From: Prochlorococcus sp. AG-347-K10
GTDB lineage: Bacteria > Cyanobacteriota > Cyanobacteriia > PCC-6307 > Cyanobiaceae
DNA length: 47,994 nucleotides
Reading direction: 5' to 3'
Assembly (NCBI GenBank): GCA_003278955.1
Contig: QCCB01000010.1
Span: 1 to 47,994, forward strand
Under the pieces are notes generated by a model. That model was not told the origin of the DNA, searched no databases, and saw nothing but the letters and a program-made list of their open reading frames with translations. The position numbers and the translations under genes were made by a program. This document shows positions 26,698 to 36,886 of the stretch, one piece after another; the first letter of the stretch is position 1; each line of letters begins with the position of its first letter.

Positions 26698-27060
26698 ATG
26701 GAAACTTTTTTAAAAATTGAGAATATTAAACTTTGGGCTAGGGTTGGCGTGCTTGATGAAGAAAGGGAATTAGGACAACTTTTTATTTTAGATATATTTT
26801 TGTGGACTGATTTTGAAAAATGTACAGTAAATGATGATATAAAAAAAACAGTTGACTATTCAAAATTAGTTCAAATTTTAAAAGATCAATCAAAGAAAAT
26901 ATATTGTTATACAATCGAAAAATATTCCAAAGTCATTTTAGAAATCATTGATCAGGAATTTAAGATTTCTAAAATTAAAATTATTTTGACGAAATGCAAT
27001 CCTCCAATCACAGGTTTTGATGGAAAGGTCTCAATAGTGAGAATTCTTGAAAATAATTAA
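26698..27060 (+). CDS. folB: Dihydroneopterin aldolase
   Basis: FolB cleaves dihydroneopterin to 6-hydroxymethyl-dihydropterin in folate synthesis. The 120-residue T-fold protein begins IENIKLWARVGVLDEERELG with the conserved Glu after GV. DYSKLVQILKDQS and YCYTIEKYSKVILEII follow, where the Tyr/Glu region lies near the pterin site. The strand ILTKCNPPITGFDGKVSI contains the catalytic-type Lys. Its stop overlaps the potential start of the lipase-like gene, indicating coupled translation. The proA-folB-lipase order forms one transcript by layout. Confidence 0.92.
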   Translation: METFLKIENIKLWARVGVLDEERELGQLFILDIFLWTDFEKCTVNDDIKKTVDYSKLVQILKDQSKKIYCYTIEKYSKVILEIIDQEFKISKIKIILTKCNPPITGFDGKVSIVRILENN

Positions 27061-27658
27061 AGTATTGGAAAGAGGAAATCCTATCATATTGATTCATGGC
27101 CTTTGGAATACTTCAAGTATTTTTTCTTCTATTACCCCACAACTTGATAATATTGGCATTGAATATTTTGCCCCAACTCTTGAGCATTCATATGGAATGA
27201 CTTCAATTCTTGATTTGACTAATAAATTAAACGAATTAATTTTAGAGAAATACGGTTTAGAAAAAGAAATAGATATTTTAGGATTCTCTATGGGAGGAAT
27301 AATTGGTAGGCACTGGCTACAAAGATTTGATGGATATAAAAGAACAAGAAGATTAATATCTATAGGATCCCCTCATAAGGGAACTTTGATGGCTCAATTA
27401 ATACCTCAATACCCTTTTAAAGGTATATCAGAAATGAAAATAAATAGTAAGTTTTTAAGAGGACTGGCGAATAATGATTTTTTTCTTGAAGATATTGAGT
27501 GTATAAATTTCTTTACTTATTGGGATTTGATGGTTTTCCCTGGCTGGTGGACAAATTTAAATTTTGGGAAAAAAATATCAGTAAAAGTTTATAAACATAG
27601 AAATCTTGTAAGAAATAAATCTGTTGTTGATAAAATAATTGGTGAAATTATTATGTAG
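27047..27658 (+). CDS. Lipase-like alpha/beta hydrolase
   Basis: This 203-residue hydrolase begins with PIILIHGLWNTSSIF, which holds the HG oxyanion element. The nucleophile elbow is DILGFSMGGIIGRHWL with GFSMGG, and ISIGSPHKGTLMAQL follows. The C-terminal His of a triad is probably HRNLVRNK near residue 184. It resembles the small triacylglycerol-lipase/esterase group widespread in cyanobacteria. The start is either TTG at 27047 (14 bp overlap with folB) or TTG at 27065 after the folB stop; both leave the first beta strand intact. Its 3' end overlaps the convergent oligopeptidase gene by 8 bp. Confidence 0.82.
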   Translation: MKIIKVLERGNPIILIHGLWNTSSIFSSITPQLDNIGIEYFAPTLEHSYGMTSILDLTNKLNELILEKYGLEKEIDILGFSMGGIIGRHWLQRFDGYKRTRRLISIGSPHKGTLMAQLIPQYPFKGISEMKINSKFLRGLANNDFFLEDIECINFFTYWDLMVFPGWWTNLNFGKKISVKVYKHRNLVRNKSVVDKIIGEIIM

Positions 27659-29738
27659 CTCCAGATAAGCCTAAGTGTCTTATTAAGGAATCTGTTTTTG
27701 GCTCTCTTCCCCTGAATAGTTTGAATATATCTAGGGGAGGTAAGCTCCCACCCAAGCTAAGTATCGTATTTTTGAATTTTTTCCCTATTAACTTTAAATC
27801 TTCAGAGTTATCTAAATCCGCTTCTTCAAACATTGAAAATGCATCAGCACTTAGAACTTCAGCCCATTTGTATGAGTAATATCCTGCAGAATATCCTCCC
27901 GCAAATATATGACTGAAACAACAAAGAAAGTGATCTTCTTGAATTGGTTCAATAACAGTAGTTTGTTTTGCAATTTCTCTTCTTATTTGATCTGCTGTTT
28001 TATCTTCGTTTTTATCAATCCTACTGTGCAATCTGAGGTCTGTAATTGCGAAATGTAGTTGTCTAAGAGTAGCCATACCACAATTAAAAGTTCTATTCTT
28101 TAGAAGCTTCTCAAAATTCTCATCGGATAATTTTTCTCCTGTTTTGTAGTGCTTAGCAATATTCATAAGTGTATTTTTATGATAACACCAGTTTTCCATA
28201 AATTGACTTGGAAGTTCTACTGCATCCCACTCAACGTTGTTGATGCCAGCAGCTTGAGGAAGATTTACAGTAGTAAGCATGTGTTGAAGACCATGACCAA
28301 ATTCATGGAAAAGTGTCTGAACTTCTTCAAAACTCATCAAACTAGGTTTATCTTTTGATGGTGGAGTCTGATTGCAAACGAGATAAGCTACAGGGAGGGT
28401 CTTTTTGCCAATATTATTTTTATTCAAACATTCATCCATCCAAGCCCCTCCTCTCTTTGACTCAGGCCTCGAATATGGATCCAGGTAAAAAGATGCTATT
28501 TTCTTATCTTCTTTATTGAGGATATTAAAAAATAAGACGTCATCATTCCATAGAGGAGCATCATCAGTCGCCTCAACTACTTTAATTTCAAAAAGCTTCT
28601 CACTTAATTTAAATAAACCTTTCAAAACATCATTTAGTGGGAACCAAGGTCTCAAAGACTCTTGATCCAAATTGAGCTTTTCTTTTCTAAGAAGTTCAGA
28701 CCAATAACTAATATCCCATGGCTCAATATTCTGCGATTTTGGAAACCCATTTACTTTAGAAAACTTATCGAGCGTTTCTAATTCAATTTTTGCAGTTTTG
28801 AATGCTGGTTCTCTCAATTCTTCTAAAAGATTTTCTACATTTTTAATTTCTTTCGCCATTTTCGAAGACAAACTTAGTTCTGCCCAACTTTTATAACCGA
28901 GAAGATTAGCTTGTTTAGTTCTAAGAGATAGTATATCTTCAATGATTTGAGAATTATTTTTTTCTCCTTGAGAAGCCCTACTAACAAATGCCTTGTATAG
29001 TTTTTCTCTAAGATTACGCTCGGTGGCATATGTCATGAACGAAGTATAAGTTGGAATATCTAAACTTAATTTCCAAGGACCATTTTTAATGTCAATTTCT
29101 TCATCTTTTTTTAAGTGATTGTATGCAGAAATTGCCATCAATTCAAGTACTCGCTCAGGAAGACCGTCAACTTCTGATTTCTTATTTAATATTAAAAACC
29201 ATTCGTTAGTGGCATCAAGAACATTGTTACTGAATTCGGTGGACAGCTTTCCAAGTTTTTCTGAATTGTTGTTGAATTTCTCTTGATCATTCTTTTGTAG
29301 TGAAATTCCTCTATGTTGCATCTCAAGAATTTCTTTATCTAAAATTCTGTTTTTGATTTGATCAAAGTTGTTTGTCTCTTTAAGCTTGACTAGAGAATTG
29401 TAAATTATTTTACTTTGTCCAAATTTATTACTCAAGCTAATAATCTCTGGAAGAAATTTTGAATAAATATCTCTTAGATTTTTAGAATTATTTACTGCAT
29501 TTAGGTGGCTTATTACTCCCCAACTCCATCTAAGAATTTCATTGACTTCATTTAAAGGATTTATTACATTATCCCAATTTAAATCATTTTGAATCAAATA
29601 ATTAGATAAATTTTTCTCTATGTTTTTAAAATCTTCAGCTATCTTTTCTAATACTAATGGGAACTGTTTACTAATGCTTTCAGGAGTAAATTTTTTAAAT
29701 TCTGGTAATTCTCCATATTTAAAAATTGAGGTATTCAT
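27651..29738 (-). CDS. prlC: Oligopeptidase A, M3 zinc metallopeptidase
   Basis: This 695-residue peptidase of the M3A (thimet oligopeptidase) family degrades short peptides in the cytosol, including cleaved signal peptides. The zinc motif HEFGHGLQH lies near residue 477, with the third ligand Glu region (ELPSQFMENW) about 30 residues later. Other family segments are SFYLDPYSRPESKRGGAW and FAGGYSAGYYSYKWAEVLSA near the C-terminus, where Tyr residues bind substrate. Length and motif order are normal. It lies 11 bp downstream of ndhD on the same strand. Confidence 0.95.
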   Translation of the reverse strand: MNTSIFKYGELPEFKKFTPESISKQFPLVLEKIAEDFKNIEKNLSNYLIQNDLNWDNVINPLNEVNEILRWSWGVISHLNAVNNSKNLRDIYSKFLPEIISLSNKFGQSKIIYNSLVKLKETNNFDQIKNRILDKEILEMQHRGISLQKNDQEKFNNNSEKLGKLSTEFSNNVLDATNEWFLILNKKSEVDGLPERVLELMAISAYNHLKKDEEIDIKNGPWKLSLDIPTYTSFMTYATERNLREKLYKAFVSRASQGEKNNSQIIEDILSLRTKQANLLGYKSWAELSLSSKMAKEIKNVENLLEELREPAFKTAKIELETLDKFSKVNGFPKSQNIEPWDISYWSELLRKEKLNLDQESLRPWFPLNDVLKGLFKLSEKLFEIKVVEATDDAPLWNDDVLFFNILNKEDKKIASFYLDPYSRPESKRGGAWMDECLNKNNIGKKTLPVAYLVCNQTPPSKDKPSLMSFEEVQTLFHEFGHGLQHMLTTVNLPQAAGINNVEWDAVELPSQFMENWCYHKNTLMNIAKHYKTGEKLSDENFEKLLKNRTFNCGMATLRQLHFAITDLRLHSRIDKNEDKTADQIRREIAKQTTVIEPIQEDHFLCCFSHIFAGGYSAGYYSYKWAEVLSADAFSMFEEADLDNSEDLKLIGKKFKNTILSLGGSLPPLDIFKLFRGREPKTDSLIRHLGLSGAT

Positions 29739-29749
29739 TATTAAAAAAT

Positions 29750-31291
29750 TTAATTAACTAAAGTTGGTATTAACCCAACTAGTTTAGATAGAGTGAGTTG
29801 CTGACTGAGAGCATTTGTTGAAGATTCGTATAAATTTATCGCGATTTTTGGCCAAAAACCTATAACCAAAGTAGGGAACAATAAACTGAAACCTATAGTC
29901 AATTCTCGACCACTCATCTCTTTAACTGTAGCTAGTGCAGGAATTCTAGGGCCAAAGAAAACTCTTCTACACATTGATAGTAAATATATTGGTGTTAGAA
30001 CTAAACCAATCGCTGCAATAAGAATAGTGATCGACCTAAAGATAGAGCTGAAGCCTTCTTGACTAGTGATTCCTAAAAATACAGTTATTTCACTTATAAA
30101 TCCGCTCATCCCAGGTAGTGCTAGAGAGGCCAAAGAACTTGCCAAGAAAAAAGCAAAAGTTATTGGCAAGACCTTAGCCAAGCCGCCCATATTTGGTATC
30201 GAAAGAGTATTTGTTCTTTCATAGAATGAGCCCGTAACAAAAAACATAGCTGCAGCTATAAGTCCATGACTTATCATTTGGAGCATCGCACCGCTTATGC
30301 CTAAAGCATCTACTGCTCCAATACCTAATAAAACAAAACCCATATGGCTTACAGAGCTACATGCAATTCTCCTTTTAACATTATCTTGTGCAAATGCATT
30401 TAGTGCTCCGTAAATTATATTAATGATTCCAAGAATAATTAACGCAGGTGCAATTTGAAGATGTACTTCAGGTAGCATTTGAACATTGAATCTTAAGAGA
30501 GCGTAGCCGCCCATTTTTAAAAGTATTCCAGCGAGTAACATTGAAACTGGTGCATTAGCTTCTCCATGTGCATCGGGTAACCAAGTATGTAATGGAAAGA
30601 TAGGAAGTTTTACTCCAAAACCAATTAAAAATCCTAAATAAGATAATAAAGCTAGGCTGCCGGTAACATGCTTATTGGTTATATCGGTAATGTTCAAAGT
30701 AAAGGTATCACCACTCAAGGCAAGTGCTAATCCACTTATGAGTATTAATAAAGAAGCTAAAGCAGTATAAAGAATAAATTTAGTGGCGGCATATAATTTC
30801 TTTTTTCCTCCCCAAATCGCAATAAGAAGATATACCGGAACCAGTTCAAGTTCCCATGCCAAGAAAAATAATAGGAAATCTTGAGAAAGGAAAACTAGTG
30901 CCTGTGCTGATGCTTGGACTAATAAAAGAGCAAAATATAGATTAGATTTTTTTTTAATTTTCCAGCTTGCGGCAGCTGATAAAAATGTAATTAACCCACT
31001 CAAGGCTACTAAAGGAGCAGATAACCCATCTACACCAAGAGACCATTCTAAGCCTATTGAAGGTAACCAGGAGGCTCTTTCTACGAGTTGCAAAGAGCTA
31101 TCTAGAGTATTAAATTTTTGAAAAAGGATGCTGATTATTAGTAAAAAATCTACAAATAAAAAACTCAATGAGATATTTCTAGGGAGTGTATTATCTTCTC
31201 CTTCTTTTGAACTCAAGAAAGGCATTATTAATGCCCCAATTAAAGGCAGTAAAACAATAGATGATAGCCAAGGAAAAGATTCTAAATTCAT
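29750..31291 (-). CDS. ndhD: NAD(P)H-quinone oxidoreductase chain 4 (NdhD)
   Basis: NdhD is a proton-pumping antiporter-like subunit of the NDH-1 complex in thylakoid membranes. The 513-residue protein has about 14 hydrophobic segments. It carries the conserved [20 protein letters not shown] and [20 protein letters not shown] with the membrane-buried Glu, then [20 protein letters not shown] and [11 protein letters not shown]. The HTWLPDAH sequence is typical of the NdhD/NuoM group. Whether it is the respiratory or another NdhD subtype is not decidable here, although marine Prochlorococcus are thought to lack the CO2-uptake forms. ATG start at 31291. Confidence 0.95.
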   Translation of the reverse strand: MNLESFPWLSSIVLLPLIGALIMPFLSSKEGEDNTLPRNISLSFLFVDFLLIISILFQKFNTLDSSLQLVERASWLPSIGLEWSLGVDGLSAPLVALSGLITFLSAAASWKIKKKSNLYFALLLVQASAQALVFLSQDFLLFFLAWELELVPVYLLIAIWGGKKKLYAATKFILYTALASLLILISGLALALSGDTFTLNITDITNKHVTGSLALLSYLGFLIGFGVKLPIFPLHTWLPDAHGEANAPVSMLLAGILLKMGGYALLRFNVQMLPEVHLQIAPALIILGIINIIYGALNAFAQDNVKRRIACSSVSHMGFVLLGIGAVDALGISGAMLQMISHGLIAAAMFFVTGSFYERTNTLSIPNMGGLAKVLPITFAFFLASSLASLALPGMSGFISEITVFLGITSQEGFSSIFRSITILIAAIGLVLTPIYLLSMCRRVFFGPRIPALATVKEMSGRELTIGFSLLFPTLVIGFWPKIAINLYESSTNALSQQLTLSKLVGLIPTLVN

Positions 31292-31370
31292 TTAAGGAAT
31301 GAATAATTTTTTTATTCTAGTTGAAGTTGTACTAGCTTGAGACTATAACATTAAAAATGCCTAAGTAAAA

Positions 31371-32318
31371 CTACTTACCAGAGATAGTGCTAAATTGGCT
31401 ACCTGTTTTTTGAACGTTTAAGTATGGTGCTCTACTGGCTACACCTGCCTTTTCCCATGCTTTCACCATCGCTTGACTGACGTTTTTACCATTTTCTTTT
31501 TTACACAAAGCTAAGATACTTGGCCCAGCCCCACTAATTGCGCATCCTAGAGCACCTGCATTTAGTGCGGCATCTTTGACTGCTAGTCCACCTTTGATAA
31601 GTTTCCATCTGTAGGGTTCATGTAGCTTATCAAACATTCCCTCTTTTATAAGTTCCGCGTTTCCTGCTTTTAGGCCGTTTAATAATAAAGTAAGTGCCCC
31701 CATATTTGTCACTGCATCAGATATGGGTACATTCTTGGGCATAACCTTTCTTGCTTCACTTGTGCTTAGACGAATGGCAGGTATTGCTACAACTGCTTTA
31801 ATTGAATCGTGCCAATCACATCTAATGATTCTCCATCTTTGAGAAGAAGACCGGGCTGTCAAACAAAGGCCACCGAGGAGAGAGGGAACTACATTATCAG
31901 GATGACCTTCTATATCAATGGCAAGTTCCAGAAGCTTTTCTTTGGACAATGGTGAGTTCATTATTGCATTTGCTCCGATTAGTCCAGCAACTATTGCTGT
32001 AGCACTACTTCCAAGTCCGCGTGCAGGCGGCACTGCCAATTTAACTCTTGCTTCAAGTGCAAAAGGATCCATATTTGCGCTATCCCATACTTTCTGAGCT
32101 GCTCTAAAAACTAAGTTTTCAGGTCCTCCTCTTAAGTGATTACCATCTGTACTTTCCATTATTAAATCAAATCTATCTCCGCCACCTTCAATTCTTGTAA
32201 AAATAAATTCATTGTATAAATCTAATGCTGCCCCAAGACAATCGAATCCAGGCCCTAAATTGGCAGTTGTGGAAGGCACTGTTACCCTTATTTTTTTACC
32301 TACTTCAGGAACAGACAT
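31371..32318 (-). CDS. thrB: Homoserine kinase
   Basis: ThrB phosphorylates homoserine on the route to threonine. The GHMP-kinase motifs are visible: VPSTTANLGPGFDCLGAALD near residues 14-33, the ATP loop VPPARGLGSSATAIVAG, and the C-terminal GALGCAISGAGPSILAL. Length is 315 residues, as expected. It lies 9 bp after the glk stop and upstream of ndhD by 79 bp on the same strand. thrS lies two genes upstream, so both a threonine-synthesis and a threonine-charging enzyme occur in this run. There is no sequence evidence of joint control. Confidence 0.96.
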   Translation of the reverse strand: MSVPEVGKKIRVTVPSTTANLGPGFDCLGAALDLYNEFIFTRIEGGGDRFDLIMESTDGNHLRGGPENLVFRAAQKVWDSANMDPFALEARVKLAVPPARGLGSSATAIVAGLIGANAIMNSPLSKEKLLELAIDIEGHPDNVVPSLLGGLCLTARSSSQRWRIIRCDWHDSIKAVVAIPAIRLSTSEARKVMPKNVPISDAVTNMGALTLLLNGLKAGNAELIKEGMFDKLHEPYRWKLIKGGLAVKDAALNAGALGCAISGAGPSILALCKKENGKNVSQAMVKAWEKAGVASRAPYLNVQKTGSQFSTISGK

Positions 32319-32327
32319 CTTTTGTTT

Positions 32328-33362
32328 TTAAGTTTTTAAAAGCATTTTTGCTCTGCAGGCTGCACTAAAAAGTCCAAACTCTTCATCTAAAATAACTCTT
32401 ATGGGTATTGTTTTAAGAATATCTTTTAATCTTCCCTTGTCGAAAAATTGTTTTAAAAATAAATCTGATTTAAAGTTTTTGAAATGTTTTGATGCTGTTC
32501 CTCCAGAAATCCATAATCCACCAAAGCACAATTCATGAAGAGCAACATCTCCCAATAAAGAGGCATAAGCGCCTAACCAAATCCTTTCAACTTCAATCAT
32601 TAGCTGATCCCCTCCTGTAGAAAGCTTACAAATTTTTTCAGGAAGTTCTTTTCTTGCAACATCAAAAACTTTAATTTTTTTTAAATATTGTTGTAGAGGA
32701 TGGTTTTGGGCATCAGGTTTGCTTAGTCTCCATTCGGCAATTCTTGATAAACCAGTGCCACTAATAATTCTTTCACAAGATATCCTTTCAACTTTTAGGT
32801 AATTCTTAAGCCAAATTTTTAAATCCCATTCTAATTTTGACTTTGGGGAGTACTCAACATGACCACCTTCACTAGCTAAAACTTTTACCTTTTCCTCTGA
32901 TATTATTCCTCTTGCAATCCCCAAGCCAGTCCCCGCTCCAACAATGGCATGCAAATCATTATTTGTACCTTCAGAATCGGATCCATTTTGGATAGTAGAA
33001 TATTGATTTTTCTTTAAAAAAGGTATTCCATAAATTTGTACAGCGAAATCATTTATTAGCTCGCAGTTTTTAAAATTAAATTTGTTCTGTAAATCATTTC
33101 CAGAAATATTCCATGACAAGTTAACGATTTTTGCGTTGTTTTTTGATATAGGACCAGCTACAGCGAAACATGCAGAAGAAGGATGAGAAATATTCTTGCA
33201 TTCTTTTTTGATAAAGTCTTCTAGGATTAGTTCAAAAGAACCCCAATCAGAAGATATATATTTCTTTTTAAATATTAATTTAGGCGAATTATTATTTATT
33301 TCTTTTTTGAAAATTCCTAAAAGAACCTTTGTACCTCCTAAATCACAAGCGAGAAAATTCAT
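32328..33362 (-). CDS. glk: Glucokinase
   Basis: Glk phosphorylates glucose with ATP. The first strand NFLACDLGGTKVLLGIF carries the phosphate-1 loop. Other motifs are CFAVAGPIS, NDFAVQIYGIP, the GAGTGLGIARG loop, EGGHVEYSP with the catalytic-side residues, and FGGLWISGGTASK. I start it at the ATG at 33360-33362 (344 residues, N-terminus MNFLACDLGG), the usual glucokinase beginning. The open frame continues 12 residues further upstream to 33398, but that would overlap the end of thrS by 26 bp and adds a basic segment not seen in the family. It is transcribed with thrS and thrB. Confidence 0.92.
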   Translation of the reverse strand: MNFLACDLGGTKVLLGIFKKEINNNSPKLIFKKKYISSDWGSFELILEDFIKKECKNISHPSSACFAVAGPISKNNAKIVNLSWNISGNDLQNKFNFKNCELINDFAVQIYGIPFLKKNQYSTIQNGSDSEGTNNDLHAIVGAGTGLGIARGIISEEKVKVLASEGGHVEYSPKSKLEWDLKIWLKNYLKVERISCERIISGTGLSRIAEWRLSKPDAQNHPLQQYLKKIKVFDVARKELPEKICKLSTGGDQLMIEVERIWLGAYASLLGDVALHELCFGGLWISGGTASKHFKNFKSDLFLKQFFDKGRLKDILKTIPIRVILDEEFGLFSAACRAKMLLKT

Positions 33363-33372
33363 ATATAAGAAA

Positions 33373-35289
33373 TTATTCCGTTCTCCCTTTTTTTTCAATT
33401 AATTCATCCATTAATTTGAAAAGATTTGGTAAATTGAAAATTCCTAAATTTTTTCCATTCAAAGCTCTTAAGGCGACTGAATCAATTTCCTCTTCTTTAT
33501 CACCAATTACTGCAATTAAAGGAACTCTGCCGAGGGTTGCCTCTCGTATCTTATATCCTATTTTTTCATTCCTAATATCAACTTTTGATCGATAACCTTT
33601 ATTATTTATGAATTCATTAAACTTTAAACATTTTTCAATATTTCTATCAGTAATGCTTAATAAAATTATTTGATAAGGCGCAAGCCAAATTGGGAATTTT
33701 GCCTCATATTGTTCAATTAAGATTCCTATAAATCTTTCAAAGGATCCTAAAATTGCTCTATGCAGCATAACTGGATTTCTTTTTTCATTGTCTATATCTA
33801 CATAAGTTGCATCCAATCTTATAGGCATTGAGAAATCAACCTGAATAGTTCCGCATTGCCAAACTCTATTAAGACAATCCTTTAACGAGAATTCTATTTT
33901 TGGACCATAAAAAGCACCTTCTCCAGGTTGTAGTTCCCATTTTAGATTCTTATTATCGAGCGCTTTGGTAAGAGCCTCTTCTGATTTATCCCAAATATCT
34001 TCACTACCTACCCTTTTTTCAGGACGAGTTGATAATTTGATAATGATTTCATCAAAACCAAAAGTTTTATAAACTTCGAAAACAAGATCTATAAAAGTAG
34101 ATACCTCTTCTTGAATTTGCTCTTCTGTGCAGAATATGTGTGCATCATCTTGAGTAAAGTTTCTTACTCTCATTAAGCCATGTAGTGCGCCTGAGGGCTC
34201 GTTTCTGTGACAAGAACCAAATTCAGCAAGACGAATTGGTAAATCTTTATAACTTTTTAAACCTTGATTAAATACTTGAATATGGCATGGGCAATTCATT
34301 GGTTTAATCGCATATGTTCGATTTTCTGATGCAGTAGTGAACATATCGTCTCTAAATTTCTCCCAATGACCGGATTTTTCCCAAAGAGATTTATCAACAG
34401 CTTGTGGGGTTTTGATTTCTAAATAATGATTTTTTTTGAGTATTTCTCTTATATACTTTTCCAGTACTTGGTAGATTGTCCATCCATTTGGATGCCAAAA
34501 AATCATTCCTGGAGATTCTTCTTGTATATGAAATAGTGAATGTTTTTTGCCAAGTTTTCTATGATCTCTTTTTTCCGCTTCTTCAATTCTTGTTAAATAA
34601 TCTTTGAGTTCTTTTTCTTTTGCCCATGCAGTTCCATATATTCTCTGTAATGATTCATTCTCACTATTACCTCTCCAATATGAACCTGATAATTTAAGTA
34701 ATTTAAAGTGTCTCAAATGTCTAGTGTTAGGAACATGAGGCCCTCTACACATGTCGATGTATTCTTCGTGCTTATATAAATTGATGAGACCTTCTTCAGG
34801 AATTTCTTCAATTATTCTTAATTTAAAAGTCTCATCTCTTTCTTTAAAAGTTTTAATTGCCTCTTCTTTAGAAACTTGTAAAATTTCAACATCATAGTTT
34901 GTTTTTATTAATTTATTAATTCTATTTTCGATTTTTATTAAATCTTCAGGAGTAAATCTGTATTCAGAGAAAATATCGTAATAAAAACCATCTTCAATTA
35001 CAGGTCCAATCGCCATTTTAATATCAGAGTAAATTTGTTTAACTGCATGACCAATAAGGTGAGCGAAAGAATGTCTTATTATTTCAATTCCTTCTTTATC
35101 TTTTGATGTGATGATCACAACTTTGGAATCTTTATTTATAGGAATTGTTGCATCAAGAAGAACATCATTTACTTTCCCAGCAATTGTTGCTTTAGCTAAT
35201 CCAGCGTTTATACTCTGGGCAATTTCTAGAATAGTTACAGATTTTTCGAAAACCTTTTTTGAACCATTAGGCAAGGTAATTATTGGCAT
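33373..35289 (-). CDS. thrS: Threonyl-tRNA synthetase
   Basis: ThrS charges tRNA-Thr. The 638-residue class II synthetase has all expected domains: an N-terminal TGS-like domain ([20 protein letters not shown]), then the editing/second domain with [17 protein letters not shown] and [12 protein letters not shown]. The catalytic domain holds [10 protein letters not shown] (zinc Cys and His), [28 protein letters not shown] and [19 protein letters not shown]. The C-terminal anticodon-binding domain is present ([10 protein letters not shown] onward). It starts at ATG 35289, 3 bp after the trpS stop, and is followed by glk. Identification is firm. Confidence 0.97.
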   Translation of the reverse strand: MPIITLPNGSKKVFEKSVTILEIAQSINAGLAKATIAGKVNDVLLDATIPINKDSKVVIITSKDKEGIEIIRHSFAHLIGHAVKQIYSDIKMAIGPVIEDGFYYDIFSEYRFTPEDLIKIENRINKLIKTNYDVEILQVSKEEAIKTFKERDETFKLRIIEEIPEEGLINLYKHEEYIDMCRGPHVPNTRHLRHFKLLKLSGSYWRGNSENESLQRIYGTAWAKEKELKDYLTRIEEAEKRDHRKLGKKHSLFHIQEESPGMIFWHPNGWTIYQVLEKYIREILKKNHYLEIKTPQAVDKSLWEKSGHWEKFRDDMFTTASENRTYAIKPMNCPCHIQVFNQGLKSYKDLPIRLAEFGSCHRNEPSGALHGLMRVRNFTQDDAHIFCTEEQIQEEVSTFIDLVFEVYKTFGFDEIIIKLSTRPEKRVGSEDIWDKSEEALTKALDNKNLKWELQPGEGAFYGPKIEFSLKDCLNRVWQCGTIQVDFSMPIRLDATYVDIDNEKRNPVMLHRAILGSFERFIGILIEQYEAKFPIWLAPYQIILLSITDRNIEKCLKFNEFINNKGYRSKVDIRNEKIGYKIREATLGRVPLIAVIGDKEEEIDSVALRALNGKNLGIFNLPNLFKLMDELIEKKGRTE

Positions 35290-35292
35290 AAT

Positions 35293-36309
35293 TTATTTCT
35301 CCATTTCAAAAAATCCCAATTTTGATTTAACTCTTTTTAAAGTCTGATTAGCTAAATCTTCAGCTTTTTCCTTCCCTTCATTAAGGATTTTATTTAGTTG
35401 ATAGGGATCATTGATTAATAATTTATATTTTTTCTGAATAGGTTCTAGTGATTCAATAAGTTGTTCGGTAATTAATTTTTTAAATGTCCCCCATCCAGTC
35501 TCTGAGAATTCATTTTCACATTGAGAAATTTCTTTGCAAGATAATATTGAATAAATCATCAAAAGATTTTTAGATTCTGGTCTCTCAGGGTTGTTAAATT
35601 CAATTCCAATAGAACTGTCACTTTTTGCTCTTTTGATTTTTTTTGTGATTATTTCAGGAGGATCTAATAAGTTAATGCGACTGCCCTCATTAGGATCACT
35701 TTTGCTCATCTTTTTTGAACCATCAATTAAACTCATTATTTTTGAACCATTCTTCATGATGATTGGTTGAGGGATCTTTAAAATATTTTTATCCTTACTA
35801 AATCTGGCATTAATTCTCTGTTGTGCAATATCTCTCGCAAGTTCAAGATGTTGTTTTTGATCCTCACCTACTGGTACGAAGTCAGCATCATAAAGAAGGA
35901 TGTCTGCAGCCATAAGTATTGGATAGTCAAATAATCCAATAGATACATTATTACCTTGTTGTATGGATTTTTCTTTAAATTGAATCATTCTTTCCATCCA
36001 ATTTATTGGGGTCATGCAATTTAATATCCAACAAAGTTCTGAATGCGCTGAAATCTGACTTTGGACAAAAATTGAACATATATTTGGATCTATCCCACAA
36101 GCGACGTACAAAGCCGCTGTAGAGATAGTGTTTTTAGATAATTCTTTGGGATTATATGAGGCTGTTATTGCGTGCAGATCAACTACACATAGAAATGTTT
36201 CATATTGCTCTTGTAGAGTAACCCAATTATTTATGGCCCCAAGCCAATTCCCAATATGTAAATCACCAGTTGGTTGAACTCCCGAAAGAATTCTTTTTTT
36301 ATTTGCCAT
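35293..36309 (-). CDS. trpS: Tryptophanyl-tRNA synthetase
   Basis: TrpS charges tRNA-Trp. The 338-residue class I enzyme shows PTGDLHIGNWLGAINNW (HIGH-like motif), CVVDLHAITA, GLFDYPILMAADILLYDADF, VPVGEDQKQHLELARDIAQ, and the KMSKS loop in GSKKMSKSDPNEGS. The length is normal. Its start codon lies 11 bp inside the end of the upstream Arg/Gly-rich gene, indicating translational coupling, and thrS follows 3 bp after its stop. Confidence 0.97.
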   Translation of the reverse strand: MANKKRILSGVQPTGDLHIGNWLGAINNWVTLQEQYETFLCVVDLHAITASYNPKELSKNTISTAALYVACGIDPNICSIFVQSQISAHSELCWILNCMTPINWMERMIQFKEKSIQQGNNVSIGLFDYPILMAADILLYDADFVPVGEDQKQHLELARDIAQQRINARFSKDKNILKIPQPIIMKNGSKIMSLIDGSKKMSKSDPNEGSRINLLDPPEIITKKIKRAKSDSSIGIEFNNPERPESKNLLMIYSILSCKEISQCENEFSETGWGTFKKLITEQLIESLEPIQKKYKLLINDPYQLNKILNEGKEKAEDLANQTLKRVKSKLGFFEMEK

Positions 36310-36721
36310 CCTCTTCTACTTCGCTAGATTGGATCTCTTCAGTTGATGTACTTTTTAAAGGTCTTGCAAAAGGGTCAGGTGCTGTTTTTGTCTTTTCTTC
36401 ATAAGAATTTTGTGATTGTCGGCTCGGAGAAGAGTTTTTATTATTTTTTGCATATTCTTTGATTGATTCAATCAATTTTTCGTCTTTGATCATTTCGCTA
36501 AGTGTTCTAACAGAGAAACCCAGAACTGCAACGGTAGATCTTAATTGAAAAGTCTCTTGTATTGATTTAACAGCTTTCATTTCATTATCACTCAATCTTA
36601 TGCGGAATCCTCCTCCATCTCTTCTGCCGCCGGATCTGTCTTTGAAATTAGATCTTTCGTTGTTAGAACGACCTCTGTAATTTTCTTGTCCAGGATTATT
36701 GCTGAAATTTGAATTAGACAT
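36299..36721 (-). CDS. Arg/Gly-rich protein with ribbon-helix-helix-like core
   Basis: This is a 140-residue protein of no named family that I recognise. Residues 1-38 are rich in Arg, Gly, Asn and Ser (GQENYRGRSNNERSNF, DRSGGRRDGGG). Residues 39-75 read as a short basic strand (FRIRLSDNE) followed by two helices separated by a turn (MKAVKSIQETFQLR then STVAVLGFSVRTLSEM). That layout is reminiscent of ribbon-helix-helix DNA-binding proteins. The rest is Ser/Lys-rich, disordered and acidic at the end (SSEVEEDGK). Nucleic-acid binding is plausible but inferred. It overlaps trpS by 11 bp and starts a run trpS-thrS-glk-thrB. Confidence 0.6.
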   Translation of the reverse strand: MSNSNFSNNPGQENYRGRSNNERSNFKDRSGGRRDGGGFRIRLSDNEMKAVKSIQETFQLRSTVAVLGFSVRTLSEMIKDEKLIESIKEYAKNNKNSSPSRQSQNSYEEKTKTAPDPFARPLKSTSTEEIQSSEVEEDGK

Positions 36722-36761
36722 CTTAAAGTTTCTTAAGTTATTTAAATAGTCTATTAACTTA

Positions 36762-36797
36762 GCATCTTGTTATGCAATAAGTCTTTTTAAAAGGCTT
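36762..36797 (+). other. Paired small hairpins in the divergent spacer
   Basis: GCAT/ATGC (36762-36775) and a longer imperfect palindrome, AAGTCTTTT / AAAAGGCTT (36779-36797), lie in the 165 bp space between the Arg/Gly-rich gene and the DUF697 gene. The second is followed by a T-rich stretch on the plus strand, as a small-RNA terminator would be. No conserved RNA family is recognised. Confidence 0.2.
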
Positions 36798-36886
36798 AAA
36801 TTTTTATCTTTTGATTAACTACTTATGAAATTTTGCTTTTCTCATTCACAACTTGCATTAAAATAAAATTAGAAAAATAAAATATT

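Noticed and set aside
33363..33398. N-terminal extension of glucokinase
   Set aside because: It would overlap the end of thrS and adds non-conserved residues. The ATG at 33362 gives the standard start.
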